This document shows positions 43,580 through 52,508 of a stretch of DNA of 64,000 bases, piece by piece. Origin of the DNA: an uncultured Microbacterium sp. (GTDB lineage: Bacteria; Actinomycetota; Actinomycetes; Actinomycetales; Microbacteriaceae). The notes under the pieces were generated by a model. The model did not search any database and had not been told where the DNA came from. It was given only the letters and a program-made list of their open reading frames with translations. Every line of letters starts with the position of its first letter. Position 1 is the stretch's first letter. The translations under genes were made by a program, and so were the position numbers. The stretch covers positions 107,645 through 171,644 of the forward strand of contig CAJYJO010000055.1 in the NCBI GenBank assembly GCA_913774845.1. Reading direction: 5' to 3'.

Positions 43580-44878
43580 TCAGCGGGCGAGCGGCGGTCG
43601 TCGGTTCGAGAGACCGCGGCGACGCGTGGCGTCGGTACCGATCGAACCGAGGATCAACGCCGTCTGCAGGATGAGCGCCTCGCGGGGGCCCGTGGCATCC
43701 CACCCGATCACCTCGGAGACGCGCTTGAGGCGGTAGCGCACGGTGTTGGGATGCACGTACAGCTCGCGCGCGGTCGCCTCGAGCGACCGCCCGTTGTCGA
43801 GATAGCTCCAGAGCGTCGCCACGAGGTCGGCGCTGTGCGCCTGCAGCGGACGGTAGACGCGATCGACGAGCGTCTGCTTCGCCACGGCGTCGCCGGCAAG
43901 GGCACGCTCGGGGAGCAGATCGTCGGCCTCGACGGGACGGGGGGCGTTGCGCCAGGCGCGCGCGACGGCGAACCCGGCGAGGGCGGCGCGGGCGCTCTGG
44001 CCGGCGTCGACGAGCGCCGGAACGGCGGGTCCGAGCACCAGGTGCCCCGTCCCGAAGCTCGGCTCGAGACGCTTGGCGATCTCGGGGAACGGCAGCTCGG
44101 CGACGTCGTCGCCGCCGCGCGCGGGCAGGTCGGCCCGACCGAGCACCAGCACCAGACGCGATCCCTGCACGCCGATGAGCACATCGACCCCGAGCTTGCG
44201 GGCGGTGCGGCGCACCTGATCGACGTCGAGCTGCGGGGGAGTGGTCCCCACGAGCACCGAGACCTCGCCGTGGCCGTGCCAGCCGAGGGCGGCGATACGG
44301 CTGGGCAGCTCGTCGTCGGCCTCGCCGGTGAGGATCGAGTCGACGACGAGGGCCTCGAGACGCGCGTCCCACAGCCCCCTCGCCTCGGCTGCGCGCGCGT
44401 AGACGTCGGCGGCGGCGAAGGCGACCTCGCGCGAGTACGACAGCATCGCCTCGCGCACCTTCTCGCTGCGACCGGCGACGCGCTCCTCCATGACCTCGAC
44501 GGTCACGCGAACGAGTTGGAGCGTCTGGGTCAGGCTGACGCTGCGCAGCAGCTCCCGCGGAGCGGCCGCGAAGATGTCCGCCGCGATGGCGGGGGTGGAT
44601 GCCGGCTCCTCGAACCACTGCAGGAACGAGGTGATGCCGGCCTGAGCGACGAGCCCGACGGCCGACCGGCGCGCGGGCGGCATCTCGGCGTACCACGGCA
44701 GCGTCTCGCCGAGACGTTGGATGGTCGCGGTGGCGAGATCGCCCGAGATCCGGCGCAGCCACGCCAAGGTCTCGGCCTTCTCGTGCGCGGCCGCGTCGGC
44801 GTCGGCGCCCGAAGGCCGGTCGGGCCCGGTCCCCCCGCGAGAGGCGGAGGTCGCGGACCCGACCGTGGAGTCGCTCAC
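43580..44878 (-). CDS. PucR-family transcriptional regulator (FasR-like)
   Basis: A 432-residue regulator with a helical N-terminal domain, a GGDEF-like middle domain (CdaR type) and a C-terminal PucR helix-turn-helix: LEATARELYVHPNTVRYRLK, then VSEVIGWDATGPREALILQT. In Streptomyces the PucR-type FasR in this position activates fatty acid synthesis, so the same role is likely for the adjacent fab operon. GTG start, four bases after the aceE stop, so aceE and the regulator probably share a transcript, linking acetyl-CoA supply to its use. Confidence 0.88.
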   Translation of the reverse strand: MSDSTVGSATSASRGGTGPDRPSGADADAAAHEKAETLAWLRRISGDLATATIQRLGETLPWYAEMPPARRSAVGLVAQAGITSFLQWFEEPASTPAIAADIFAAAPRELLRSVSLTQTLQLVRVTVEVMEERVAGRSEKVREAMLSYSREVAFAAADVYARAAEARGLWDARLEALVVDSILTGEADDELPSRIAALGWHGHGEVSVLVGTTPPQLDVDQVRRTARKLGVDVLIGVQGSRLVLVLGRADLPARGGDDVAELPFPEIAKRLEPSFGTGHLVLGPAVPALVDAGQSARAALAGFAVARAWRNAPRPVEADDLLPERALAGDAVAKQTLVDRVYRPLQAHSADLVATLWSYLDNGRSLEATARELYVHPNTVRYRLKRVSEVIGWDATGPREALILQTALILGSIGTDATRRRGLSNRRPPLAR

Positions 44879-44882
44879 GCGA

Positions 44883-47609
44883 TCACGCCTCGCCGCCCGC
44901 GTTGCCGCTGGTGCCGGCGTTCACGTCGTGCAGGCGGTACTTCTCGATCGCCTGGCCGACGACGGCACGATCGATCTTGCCCTCTTCGGCCAGGGCCTGA
45001 AGGGCACGCACCGCGAGCGAGGGACCGTCGATCTTGAAGAAGCGACGAGCCGCGGCGCGCGTGTCGGAGAAGCCGAAGCCGTCGGCGCCGAGGGTCCAGT
45101 AGTTCTGCGGGACCCACTGGCGGATCTGGTCCTGCACGGCGTGCATCCAGTCGCTGACCGCGATGACCGGACCCTGGGCCTCTTTGAGCTTGTCGGTGAG
45201 GTATGGCACGCGACGCTCTTCGTCGGGGTGCAGGAAGTTGTGCTCGTCGGCGGCGAGACCGTCGCGACGCAGCTCGCTCCACGAGGTCACGGACCAGACG
45301 TCGGCCACGACACCCCAGTCGTCCTTCAGCAGACGCTGCGCCTCGAACGCCCACGGCACGCCGACGCCCGAGGCGAGCAGCTGCGTGCGGGGGCCGTCGC
45401 CCTCGCCCGACGAGATGTGGTGGATGCCGCGGACGATGCCGTCGACGTCGACCCCCTCGGGCTCGGCCGGCTGCACGTAGGGCTCGTTGTAGACCGTCAG
45501 GTAGTACATGACGTTGGGGTCGGGGTGGTTGCCGCCGTACATGCGCTCGATGCCCGAACGCACGATGTGCGAGATCTCGTAGCCGTAGGCCGGGTCGTAC
45601 GAGACGGTCGCCGGGTTGGTGGATGCCAGCAGCTGCGAGTGACCGTCGGCGTGCTGCAGGCCCTCACCCGTCAGAGTGGTGCGGCCGGCCGTGGCGCCGA
45701 TGATGAAACCGCGCGCCATCTGGTCGCCCGCGGCCCACTGGGCGTCGCCCGTGCGCTGGAAGCCGAACATCGAGTAGAAGACGTAGACCGGGATGAGCGG
45801 CTCGCCGTGGGTCGAGTACGCGGTGCCCGCCGCGGTGAACGCCGCGAGGGCGCCCGCCTCGTTGATGCCGACGTGCACGATCTGGCCCTGCGGGCTCTCT
45901 TTGTACGCCAACAGCAGCTCGCGGTCGACGGAGGTGTAGTGCTGGCCCTTGGGGTTGTAGATCTTCGCCGTGGGGAAGTACGCGTCCATACCGAACGTGC
46001 GCGCCTCGTCGGGGATGATCGGGACGATGCGGTGACCGAAGTCCTTCACCCGCAGCAGGTCCTTCAGCAGACGCACGAACGCCATGGTGGTGGCGATCTC
46101 CTGCGTGCCCGAACCCTTCTTGGGCAGGGCGTATGCGGCATCCCCCGGCAGTTCGAGGCCGACGTGCGTGGTGCGACGCTCGGGCAGGAACCCGCCGAGT
46201 GCGCGACGGCGCTCGAGCATGTACTTGATCGTCTCGTCCTGCTCACCGGGGTTGTAGTACGGCGGCTGGTACGGGTTCTCGTCGAGCTGCGCGTCGGTGA
46301 CGGGGATGTCCATCGCGTCGCGGAACGCCTTGAGGTCGTCGAGCGTCAGCTTCTTCATCTGGTGGGTCGCGTTGCGGCCCTCGAAGTGCGGACCGAGGCC
46401 GTAGCCCTTGATGGTCTTGGCCAGGATGACGGTGGGCTGACCCTTGTGCTCCTTGGCCGCCTTGAACGCCGCGAACACCTTGCGGTAGTCGTGGCCACCG
46501 CGCTTGAGGCCCCAGACCTGCTCGTCGGTGTAGTCCTTGACGAGCTCGAGGGCGCGGGGGTCGCGGCCGAAGAAATTCTCGCGCACGTAGGCGCCGTTCT
46601 CGGCCTTGTAGGTCTGGTAGTCACCGTCGGGGGTGCTGTTCATGAGGTTGAGCAGCGCGCCCTCGGTGTCGCGGGCGAGCAGGTCGTCCCACTCGCGGCC
46701 CCAGACGACCTTGATGACGTTCCAGCCGGCACCGCGGAAGAAGCTCTCGAGCTCCTGGATGATCTTGCCGTTACCGCGGACGGGTCCGTCGAGGCGCTGG
46801 AGGTTGCAGTTGACGATGAAGGTCAGGTTGTCGAGACCCTCGTTCGCCGCGACCTGCAGCTGACCGCGGCTCTCGACCTCGTCCATCTCGCCGTCGCCGA
46901 GGTAGGCCCAGACGTGCGAGTCGCTCACGTCTTTGATGCCGCGGTTCGAGAGGTACTTGTTCGACATCGCCTGGTAGATCGCGTTGATCGGGCCGAGACC
47001 CATCGACACGGTCGGGAACTGCCAGAACTCGGGCATGAGGCGCGGGTGCGGGTACGAGGGGATGCCGTTGGGCGCCTGCGACTTCTCCTGGCGGAAGCCG
47101 TCGAGCTGCGCCTCGGTGAGGCGGCCCTCGAGGTACGCGCGGGCGTAGGCGCCGGGGGAGGCGTGGCCCTGGATGAAGATCTGGTCGCCGCCCGAGGGGT
47201 CGTCGAGTCCGCGGAAGAAGTGGTTGAAGCCCACCTCGTAGAGCGCAGCCGACGACGCGTACGTCGAGATGTGGCCGCCGACGCCGATACCGGGGCGCTG
47301 CGCGCGGTGCACGGTGACCGCCGCGTTCCAGCGGATCCACTTGCGGTAGCGACGCTCGAGCTCCTCGTCACCGGGGAACTCGGGCTCGTTCTTCTGCGAG
47401 ATGGTGTTGATGTAGTCGGTGGTCGGAACCATCGGCACGTTGAGGTGCAGTTCCTTCGAGCCCTTCAGCAGGCTCAGCATGATCTCGCGAGCGCGAGCCG
47501 GACCCTTCGCCTGGACCAGCTGTCGCAGGGATTCCTGCCACTCCCCGGTCTCTTCCGGGTCGCTGTCCTGCGGCCCCTGCGAATACGGATCCTGGTCGTG
47601 AACAGTCAC
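44883..47609 (-). CDS. aceE: Pyruvate dehydrogenase E1 component (homodimeric)
   Basis: A 908-residue thiamine-diphosphate enzyme of the homodimeric AceE type. The ThDP-binding motif is [20 protein letters not shown] followed by [20 protein letters not shown], and [19 protein letters not shown] is near the C-terminus. It decarboxylates pyruvate for the PDH complex. GTG 47609 is chosen because GAAAGG lies at proper distance; an in-frame ATG 45 bp upstream lacks a ribosome site. First gene of an operon with the PucR regulator. A long antisense open frame lies opposite it and is only a composition shadow. Confidence 0.97.
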   Translation of the reverse strand: MTVHDQDPYSQGPQDSDPEETGEWQESLRQLVQAKGPARAREIMLSLLKGSKELHLNVPMVPTTDYINTISQKNEPEFPGDEELERRYRKWIRWNAAVTVHRAQRPGIGVGGHISTYASSAALYEVGFNHFFRGLDDPSGGDQIFIQGHASPGAYARAYLEGRLTEAQLDGFRQEKSQAPNGIPSYPHPRLMPEFWQFPTVSMGLGPINAIYQAMSNKYLSNRGIKDVSDSHVWAYLGDGEMDEVESRGQLQVAANEGLDNLTFIVNCNLQRLDGPVRGNGKIIQELESFFRGAGWNVIKVVWGREWDDLLARDTEGALLNLMNSTPDGDYQTYKAENGAYVRENFFGRDPRALELVKDYTDEQVWGLKRGGHDYRKVFAAFKAAKEHKGQPTVILAKTIKGYGLGPHFEGRNATHQMKKLTLDDLKAFRDAMDIPVTDAQLDENPYQPPYYNPGEQDETIKYMLERRRALGGFLPERRTTHVGLELPGDAAYALPKKGSGTQEIATTMAFVRLLKDLLRVKDFGHRIVPIIPDEARTFGMDAYFPTAKIYNPKGQHYTSVDRELLLAYKESPQGQIVHVGINEAGALAAFTAAGTAYSTHGEPLIPVYVFYSMFGFQRTGDAQWAAGDQMARGFIIGATAGRTTLTGEGLQHADGHSQLLASTNPATVSYDPAYGYEISHIVRSGIERMYGGNHPDPNVMYYLTVYNEPYVQPAEPEGVDVDGIVRGIHHISSGEGDGPRTQLLASGVGVPWAFEAQRLLKDDWGVVADVWSVTSWSELRRDGLAADEHNFLHPDEERRVPYLTDKLKEAQGPVIAVSDWMHAVQDQIRQWVPQNYWTLGADGFGFSDTRAAARRFFKIDGPSLAVRALQALAEEGKIDRAVVGQAIEKYRLHDVNAGTSGNAGGEA

Positions 47610-47868
47610 GGAAGACCTTTCGTCGTCTGGCAGGTCATGCCAGAGAATCGCCATACGAGTGCGGCAACCCTTGTCTGCTCCGCACAATCAACCAACGTCC
47701 AGCCTAGCGAGTCGGGACGACATCGGATGCGCGTGCGACGGACGTCTCCTTCGCGGCCACAAGACGCTTCGATGTCAAACGATCCCGACCGGCACGGGAG
47801 CGCATCGCCGGATGCCACGCCCCGGCGCTCCACCGCGGGCACATCGGATGCGGGTCTAGCCTGACCCC
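47610..47868. other. Divergent promoter region of aceE and a DUF1345-like gene
   Basis: About 260 bp without a gene. It contains one copy of the GGATGCC 7-mer (47810) and, at its right end, the -10 box TAGCCT (47857-47862). The aceE promoter must lie in its left half; no clear hexamer pair or operator was recognised. Confidence 0.5.
47857..47862 (+). promoter_or_regulatory. -10 box TAGCCT of a probable leaderless transcript
   Basis: TAGCCT lies six bases before GTG 47869, so the mRNA should begin at the start codon. Inferred from spacing. Confidence 0.5.
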
Positions 47869-48564
47869 GTGAGCACCCGAGAGCCCGCCGCGTTCCGTAC
47901 GCGTCCCGAGCACCGCTGGCCGGTGCTCATCGCCCTCGCCCTCGGCGCGGGTCTGTATGCGTTCCTCCCGAGCGAGGCCTCGGGAGTGCTGCGCTACATC
48001 GTGGTGGGGGTCGGCATCCTGTGCGCGATCCCGATGATCGCCACCAACCCCGCGCGGCTGACGCGGGAGTCGCGCGTCGGGCGCGGCTTCGCCCTGGCGT
48101 TCACGCTCATGCTGCTGCTGGCCAATCAGGTCGCTCTCGTCCTCCTCGTCCGCCAGCTGCTGCGAGGCGAAGGCGACGGGTCGGCGACCCTGCTCGGCGC
48201 CGCCCAGGTGTGGGCGATCAACGTCATCGGATACGCGGTCGTCTACTGGGAGATGGACCGGGGCGGACCCATCGCCCGCCGGCGCGACCCGCGCGATGCG
48301 CTGCCGCCGGCCGATTTCCAGTTCCCCCAAGACTCCGACCGCGACGCCGTGAGCGAGGTCGCCCGCCGCTCGTCGGACGGCGAGGACTGGGCGCCCGGCT
48401 ACGTCGACTACCTCTACTTCTCGGCATCCACCGCGATGGCGTTCAGCCCCACCGATGTCATGCCGCTGAGCTCGCGCGCGAAGCTGTTCATGCTGGCGCA
48501 GGCGGTGTCGGGCTTCATCCTGCTCGCGCTCGTGATCGCGCGGAGCGTGAACATCCTGAGTTGA
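47869..48564 (+). CDS. DUF1345-like membrane protein
   Basis: A 231-residue protein with five hydrophobic helices. The C-terminal part YVDYLYFSASTAMAFSPTD followed by MPLSSRAKLFMLAQAVSGF and LALVIARSVNIL is the recognisable DUF1345 pattern, a region resembling the pore-loop end of two-helix potassium channels. Substrate or gating unknown. GTG start, probably leaderless. It ends three bases before the 3' end of a convergent tRNA-Val gene. Confidence 0.75.
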   Translation: MSTREPAAFRTRPEHRWPVLIALALGAGLYAFLPSEASGVLRYIVVGVGILCAIPMIATNPARLTRESRVGRGFALAFTLMLLLANQVALVLLVRQLLRGEGDGSATLLGAAQVWAINVIGYAVVYWEMDRGGPIARRRDPRDALPPADFQFPQDSDRDAVSEVARRSSDGEDWAPGYVDYLYFSASTAMAFSPTDVMPLSSRAKLFMLAQAVSGFILLALVIARSVNILS

Positions 48565-48567
48565 CGG

Positions 48568-48643
48568 TGGTGGGCCCTGCCGGGATCGAACCGACGACAT
48601 CCACGGTGTAAGCGTGGCGCTCTACCAGCTGAGCTAAAGGCCC
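48568..48643 (-). tRNA. tRNA-Val (TAC)
   Basis: 76-nt cloverleaf on the minus strand: acceptor GGGCCTT/AGGGCCC, anticodon loop CTTACAC with anticodon TAC, T-loop TTCGATC, encoded CCA (complement at 48568-48570). It is convergent with the DUF1345-like gene. Confidence 0.97.
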
Positions 48644-48657
48644 GGGATGCGTCAAGT

Positions 48658-48996
48658 CTACCGGGCGTCGCGCGAACGCCCCGCCGCCGGCCGGTCTCCG
48701 CGCAGCACGCGGAACCATGCGGGAAGAAGAAGACGCGGGAGCCAGAACATCGCAACGAGACTGACGACGAGCAGAACCGCCGCGATCGCGCACAGGATGA
48801 GGAACGCGAGACGCGAGTACGGCTGGGCGAGCAAGCCGACGGTGGCCGCGGCGAACGCGAGACCGAGCCACAGCCAGGCGAAACCCATCGTCGAGCCGTA
48901 CCCGCGACGGACACTGATCCAGCCTTTCCAGCGGCCGGAGTAGGCGAGCACGCCGAGAAGGAGGAAGACGACGCTTCCGAGGATGCCGCCGATCAT
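48658..48996 (-). CDS. Small three-helix membrane protein of unknown function
   Basis: A 112-residue protein with hydrophobic segments at about residues 2-18, 36-56 and 64-88 (GGILGSVVFLLLGVLAYSG; LGLAFAAATVGLLAQPY; LCAIAAVLLVVSLVAMFWLP) and a basic Arg-rich C-terminus (RVLRGDRPAAGRSRDAR). No known domain recognised. ATG start; its end lies 14 bp before the tRNA-Val gene on the same strand, so it may run into that tRNA. Confidence 0.65.
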   Translation of the reverse strand: MIGGILGSVVFLLLGVLAYSGRWKGWISVRRGYGSTMGFAWLWLGLAFAAATVGLLAQPYSRLAFLILCAIAAVLLVVSLVAMFWLPRLLLPAWFRVLRGDRPAAGRSRDAR

Positions 48997-49098
48997 CTGC
49001 GATGGAGCGGAATGAGTGGATCAGGCACGGACGGCGTTCCTTCCTCGGGGGTCCGAGCGTCCAGGCTACCCAGCACCGCCGATGTCCCAGCCGCGGGG

Positions 49099-49104
49099 TA
49101 GCGT
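49099..49104 (+). promoter_or_regulatory. -10 box TAGCGT of a probable leaderless transcript
   Basis: TAGCGT and a 7-base spacer (GGGGGAC) precede GTG 49112. The G-run of the spacer could also serve as a ribosome-binding site if transcription begins upstream, so a leaderless start is plausible, not certain. Confidence 0.4.
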
Positions 49105-49111
49105 GGGGGAC

Positions 49112-49840
49112 GTGAATGCCGATCCCGCCGACCAGCGCAAACTGCTCGACCTCGCCGACCTCGACGCCCGCATCCGGCGCGACGAGAAGGTCTCGGCCAA
49201 CCCGCCGCAGGCCGAGCGCGTGCGCGAACTGATCGCGCAGCGCGCGACGCTGTCGCAGGAACTGGCCACGCGCGCCAACGCGCGCGACGACATCACCGCC
49301 GAGCTGAAGCGCCTCGAGTCCGACGTCGCCGTGGTCGACGCCCGCATCGCTCGCGACACCGAGCGCCTCGCCGCCTCGTCGAACCCGAAGCAGGCGCAGG
49401 GCTTCGAGAGCGAGCTCGCCTCCCTCACCCGCCGCAAGAGCGACCTCGAAGACATGGAGATCGCCCTCATGGAGCGCCTCGAGACCGCCGATGCGTCGGT
49501 GGCGGAGCAGGAGGCACTGATCGCCGACACGAACGCCCAGGGTGCGTCCCTGAGCGCCGAGGCGAAGGCGACCGTCAGCGACGCGACCACGCGCCTCGAG
49601 GGCGCCCGTCGCGACCGCGACGCCGTCGCCGCCGCCGTGCCCGCCGAGCTGCTCGGCCTGTACGAGCGTCTCGCCGCGCGCGGCAATGGAGCGGGTCTCC
49701 TGCGCGCCGGCGCCTGCGAGGCGTGCCGCATGGTGTTGCCGCCGAGTGATCTGGCCACGGTCCGCCGCGCCCAGACCGATGAGGTCGTGTTCTGCCCCGA
49801 GTGCGGCGCGATCCTCGTCCGCACCGAAGAATCCCGATGA
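49112..49840 (+). CDS. Zinc-ribbon coiled-coil protein (C4-type, DUF164/CT398-like)
   Basis: A 242-residue protein. Residues 1-185 form a long coiled-coil hairpin (LIAQRATLSQELATRANARD, SEAKATVSDATTRLEGARRD type runs), and the C-terminus has a four-cysteine zinc ribbon CEACRMVLPPSDL ... FCPECGAILV. It is a widespread family with an unclear role, possibly nucleic-acid binding. GTG start. The stop lies 15 bp before the polymerase-like gene, suggesting co-transcription with it. Confidence 0.85.
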   Translation: MNADPADQRKLLDLADLDARIRRDEKVSANPPQAERVRELIAQRATLSQELATRANARDDITAELKRLESDVAVVDARIARDTERLAASSNPKQAQGFESELASLTRRKSDLEDMEIALMERLETADASVAEQEALIADTNAQGASLSAEAKATVSDATTRLEGARRDRDAVAAAVPAELLGLYERLAARGNGAGLLRAGACEACRMVLPPSDLATVRRAQTDEVVFCPECGAILVRTEESR

Positions 49841-49855
49841 CCCGCCGCGGCGCCC

Positions 49856-51559
49856 GTGGCATCTGACACGGTCGTCGTCGGACGCGAGAACGGACGCGTC
49901 GCCCTCGTCGCCCTCGGGCCCGACCACGAGCCGCTGAGCGAGCGCACGGTTCCCACGTCGGACCTCGCCGCGGCCGTCGCCGAGCGCGAGGCGGCGGGCG
50001 GGGTGCGGTGGGTCTGGGCCGACTCGGCGCAGATCTATGCCGCTCTCCTCGACGCGGGGGTGCGCGTCGCCCGCGCGTGGGATCTGCGCCTCGTGCACGG
50101 CATCCTGCGCGACGCCCGCGCCGTGGACGACGATCACGGTCTCCGCGACGCCGTCGAGTGGGATGCCGCGACCCCGGCGACGATCACCGGTGACACGCTG
50201 TTCGATCTCGGCGACACCGCCACCGGGGTCCCCGAGACGGCATCCGCCGCCCTCGCCGAATACCGTCGGCAGAGCCACGCGATCGCGTCGTCCGCGACGC
50301 CGGGGGCGCTGCGACTGCTGTGCGCGGCGGAGTCGGCCGGGGCGCTCATCGCCGAGGAGCTCCACGCGGCCGGCGTCCCCTGGAGCCGCGCCGCGCACGA
50401 GGCCCTGCTGGAGGGTGAGCTCGGCGCCCGCCGCGGAGGAGGGCTGCCCGCGCGCATCGAGCAGGCGGCCGCGACCGTCCGGGACGCGCTGGGCGACCCC
50501 GCCGCCTCGCTCGACTCGCAACCCCGCCTGCTGCGCTCGCTGCACCGCGCGGGGCTTCTCGTGCAGTCCACCAGCCGATGGGAGCTCGCCGAGCACGATC
50601 ACCCGGTCGTGCGACCGCTCATCGCCTACAAGAAGCTCATGCGGCTGTACACCGCGAACGGGTGGGCGTGGCTCGACGAGTGGGTGCGCGACGACCGTTT
50701 CCGCCCGGTCTATGTCGCCGCGGGCGTCGTCACCGGACGCTGGGCGTCGTCGGGCGGGGGAGCACTGCAGATCCCGCGCTCGCTGCGCACCGCCGTGCGC
50801 GCCGACCCCGGGTGGACGCTGGTCACCGCCGACGTCGCGCAGCTCGAACCCCGCGTGCTCGCGGCGATGGCCCGCGACACGGCACTGGCGGAGGCGGCAT
50901 CCGGTCGCGACCTCTACGCCGGCATCGTCGAGCGCGGCGCGGTCGCCAGTCGGGCCGAAGCGAAGCTGGCGATGCTCGGCGCCATGTACGGCGCCACCAC
51001 CGGGGAGAGCGGGCGGCTCCTGCCTCGACTGCGGCGCACCTTCCCGCGCGCGATGCGGCTCGTCGACGACGCTGCCCGCGTCGGTGAGGACGGCGGCGTC
51101 GTGCAGACCTGGCTGGGCCGCACATCGCCGCCGGCGGGGGAGTCCTGGCGGGCGCTGCAATCGCTCGCCAGCGACGCCGCGGCATCCGGCATCGACGAGA
51201 CCCGCGCCCGTCGCTCCGCACGCGATCGGGGACGCTTCACCCGAAACTTCGTCGTCCAGGGCACAGCCGCCGAGTGGGCCCTGGCCTGGCTGGCCGACCT
51301 CCGCTCCCGCCTCGCGGCCTTCCCCGAGATGGATGCCGCCCACGCGGCGAGCGCATCGGGCCCGGTGTTCGGCAGGTCTCCGCACCTGGCGTTCTTCCTG
51401 CACGATGAGATCGTCGTGCACACGCCGCTGGTCCATGCGGACGCGGTGGCCGAGGCGGTGCGGGAGTCCGCGGCATCCGCCGGGCGCCTGCTGTTCGGCT
51501 CGTTCCCGATCGACTTCCCCCTCGACCTTCGCATCGGGACGACCGCGGAGAAGGGCTGA
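49856..51559 (+). CDS. Bifunctional 3'-5' exonuclease-like / A-family DNA polymerase
   Basis: A 567-residue Pol I-type enzyme without the 5' nuclease domain. The first 190 residues correspond to the 3'-5' exonuclease domain but are shortened. Polymerase motif A reads LVTADVAQLEPRVLAAMARD, motif B region RAEAKLAMLGAMYGATTG, and motif C FFLHDEIVVHTP. Compared with E. coli Pol I, motif A has EPR instead of ELR. In Actinobacteria such proteins accompany a full-length PolA and are likely involved in repair. GTG start shortly after the zinc-ribbon gene; rnpB follows. Confidence 0.85.
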   Translation: MASDTVVVGRENGRVALVALGPDHEPLSERTVPTSDLAAAVAEREAAGGVRWVWADSAQIYAALLDAGVRVARAWDLRLVHGILRDARAVDDDHGLRDAVEWDAATPATITGDTLFDLGDTATGVPETASAALAEYRRQSHAIASSATPGALRLLCAAESAGALIAEELHAAGVPWSRAAHEALLEGELGARRGGGLPARIEQAAATVRDALGDPAASLDSQPRLLRSLHRAGLLVQSTSRWELAEHDHPVVRPLIAYKKLMRLYTANGWAWLDEWVRDDRFRPVYVAAGVVTGRWASSGGGALQIPRSLRTAVRADPGWTLVTADVAQLEPRVLAAMARDTALAEAASGRDLYAGIVERGAVASRAEAKLAMLGAMYGATTGESGRLLPRLRRTFPRAMRLVDDAARVGEDGGVVQTWLGRTSPPAGESWRALQSLASDAAASGIDETRARRSARDRGRFTRNFVVQGTAAEWALAWLADLRSRLAAFPEMDAAHAASASGPVFGRSPHLAFFLHDEIVVHTPLVHADAVAEAVRESAASAGRLLFGSFPIDFPLDLRIGTTAEKG

Positions 51560-51572
51560 CGTGGCGCCCCGG

Positions 51573-51578
51573 TAGACT
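51573..51578 (+). promoter_or_regulatory. -10 box TAGACT of rnpB
   Basis: TAGACT lies about seven bases before the predicted 5' end of RNase P RNA (51584-51586). No -35 hexamer at the usual distance was seen. Confidence 0.5.
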
Positions 51579-51723
51579 GGTCGCTGCGAATGGGTCGGCT
51601 GGACGGTCGCGTCACGGGTTCACCCGTGCCGAGGAACGTCCGGGCTCCACAGGGCAGGACGGTGGGTAACGCCCACCCGGAGCAATCCGCGAGACAGTGC
51701 CACAGAGAGCAGACCGCCTCATC

Positions 51724-51747
51724 GGTCCCTGAGCTTGCCGAAGGGCC
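51724..51747 (+). repeat. REP-like palindromic unit in rnpB, copy 1
   Basis: Hairpin-forming unit containing CCCTGAGCTTGCCGAAGGG. Copy 2 at 51927 shares this core with a single base change. It lies in a variable helix of RNase P RNA, between the P10-11 region and AGGGTGAAAGGG. Confidence 0.75.
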
Positions 51748-51926
51748 GTTGGGGTAAGGGTGAAAGGGTGGTGTAAGAGACCACCGGGGGTCGTGGTGAC
51801 ACGACCCGCCAGGTAAACCTCGTCCGGAGCAAGGCCAGACAGGGGATGCAGACGCGGCTCGCCGAGTCCCCGGGTAGGCCGCTGGAGCGGCACGGCAACG
51901 TGTCGCCGAGAGAGATGACCGTCCAC

Positions 51927-51954
51927 GGGGTCCCTGAGCTTGTCGAAGGGCCCC
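51927..51954 (+). repeat. REP-like palindromic unit in rnpB, copy 2
   Basis: Contains CCCTGAGCTTGTCGAAGGG, flanked by GGGG/CCCC that lengthen the stem. One base differs from copy 1. It sits in the distal variable helix of RNase P RNA. The core matches the CTTCGACAAGCTCAGG-type unit I recall as a dispersed repeat in many bacterial genomes. Confidence 0.75.
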
Positions 51955-52076
51955 CCGGACAGAACCCGGCGTACAGGCCGGCCCATTCGCTTTCCCCGCA
52001 CGGCCGGCACGACGATCCGCGCCGACCGACGTCGATCGATCCAACCCGATCCGCGTTCGGTGACGAATGATCTATA

Positions 52077-52112
52077 GACCCTCCTGGCGCACCCCCTGTG
52101 CTCAGGAGGGTC
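52077..52112 (+). terminator. Terminator after rnpB
   Basis: Perfect 9-bp stem GACCCTCCT (52077-52085) / AGGAGGGTC (52104-52112), with an 18-nt loop. Confidence 0.7.
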
Positions 52113-52156
52113 GCCTGCGTCCGCGGCTTCGCGCGGTGTCCATCCCCCAGCGAGTG

Positions 52157-52172
52157 TCGGACATATGTTCTA
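52157..52172. promoter_or_regulatory. LexA (SOS) box-like operator before an orphan gene
   Basis: TCGGACATATGTTCTA differs from the actinobacterial/Bacillus-type SOS consensus TCGAAC-N4-GTTCGA at two positions. It is symmetric around ATAT and overlaps a possible -10 box TACACT (52171-52176), 34 bp before the next gene. A LexA-controlled promoter is therefore likely, but unproven. Confidence 0.6.
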
Positions 52173-52205
52173 CACTCGAGCACGGCCGGGGAAGGGGTCC
52201 GGTGC

Positions 52206-52496
52206 ATGGGATCGACGAGGGTCAGCGACGAGATGGTCGCGCGGGTACTGGCATCCATCGCCCCCTGCACCCTGCAACCCGAGACCTGGGGAGCGCGGCC
52301 CATCGAGTGGTATGCGCAGAAGCGTCCGGTGTGGGCGTGGGTGACGTGGCCCAATCGCGCGGCGACGCGAGAGCCGGCATGGGCGACCGGCGGGAACGAC
52401 CGGGTGGTCATGCTCGAAGTGCCCTGCGAGGGCGGGCACTGGGCGCCGGTGGTGTGGCGCAACGCCGTCAGCGTGCGCCCGGTGGATGACGCGTGA
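52206..52496 (+). CDS. Small unknown protein, probably DNA-damage inducible
   Basis: A 96-residue protein rich in Trp and Pro: LQPETWGARPIEWYAQKRP, then WAWVTWPNRAATREPAWATG and HWAPVVWRNAVSVRP. No membrane segment or known domain is recognised. ATG 52206 is preceded by GGGAAGGGG. A LexA-type box lies at the promoter. It is convergent with ppgK, with 12 bp between stops. Function unknown; a role in the SOS response is inferred only from the operator. Confidence 0.65.
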   Translation: MGSTRVSDEMVARVLASIAPCTLQPETWGARPIEWYAQKRPVWAWVTWPNRAATREPAWATGGNDRVVMLEVPCEGGHWAPVVWRNAVSVRPVDDA

Positions 52497-52508
52497 CGGC
52501 GCCGCGGA

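Larger units (their letters stand above)
51584..51992 (+). ncRNA. rnpB: RNase P RNA, bacterial type A
   Basis: About 409 nt. The 5' end GCGAATGGGTCGGC pairs with the 3' end GGCCGGCCCATTCGC (helix P1). Universal blocks are present: GAGGAACGTCCGGGCTCC, then ACAGGGCAGGACGG and GGGTAACGCCC, then AGACAGTGCCACAGAGAGCA, AGGGTGAAAGGG, GGTGTAAGAGACCACC, and ACAGAACCCGGCGTACAG. This RNA is the catalytic part of RNase P, which matures tRNA 5' ends. Two variable helices each contain a copy of the same palindromic 17-mer-type repeat (51724-51747 and 51927-51954). A terminator follows at 52077. Confidence 0.96.

Noticed and set aside
44721..47864. A 1047-codon open frame on the plus strand opposite aceE
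   Set aside because: It mirrors the high-GC codon structure of aceE on the other strand, has no domain or ribosome site, and spans the aceE-pucR junction. Similar long antisense frames opposite leuA (6857-8527), glnE (55407-58001) and the CNNM gene (2352-4268) are rejected for the same reason.
51556..51578. CTGACG at 51556 as -35 of rnpB
   Set aside because: Only 11 bp separate it from TAGACT, too short for a sigma-70 spacer.
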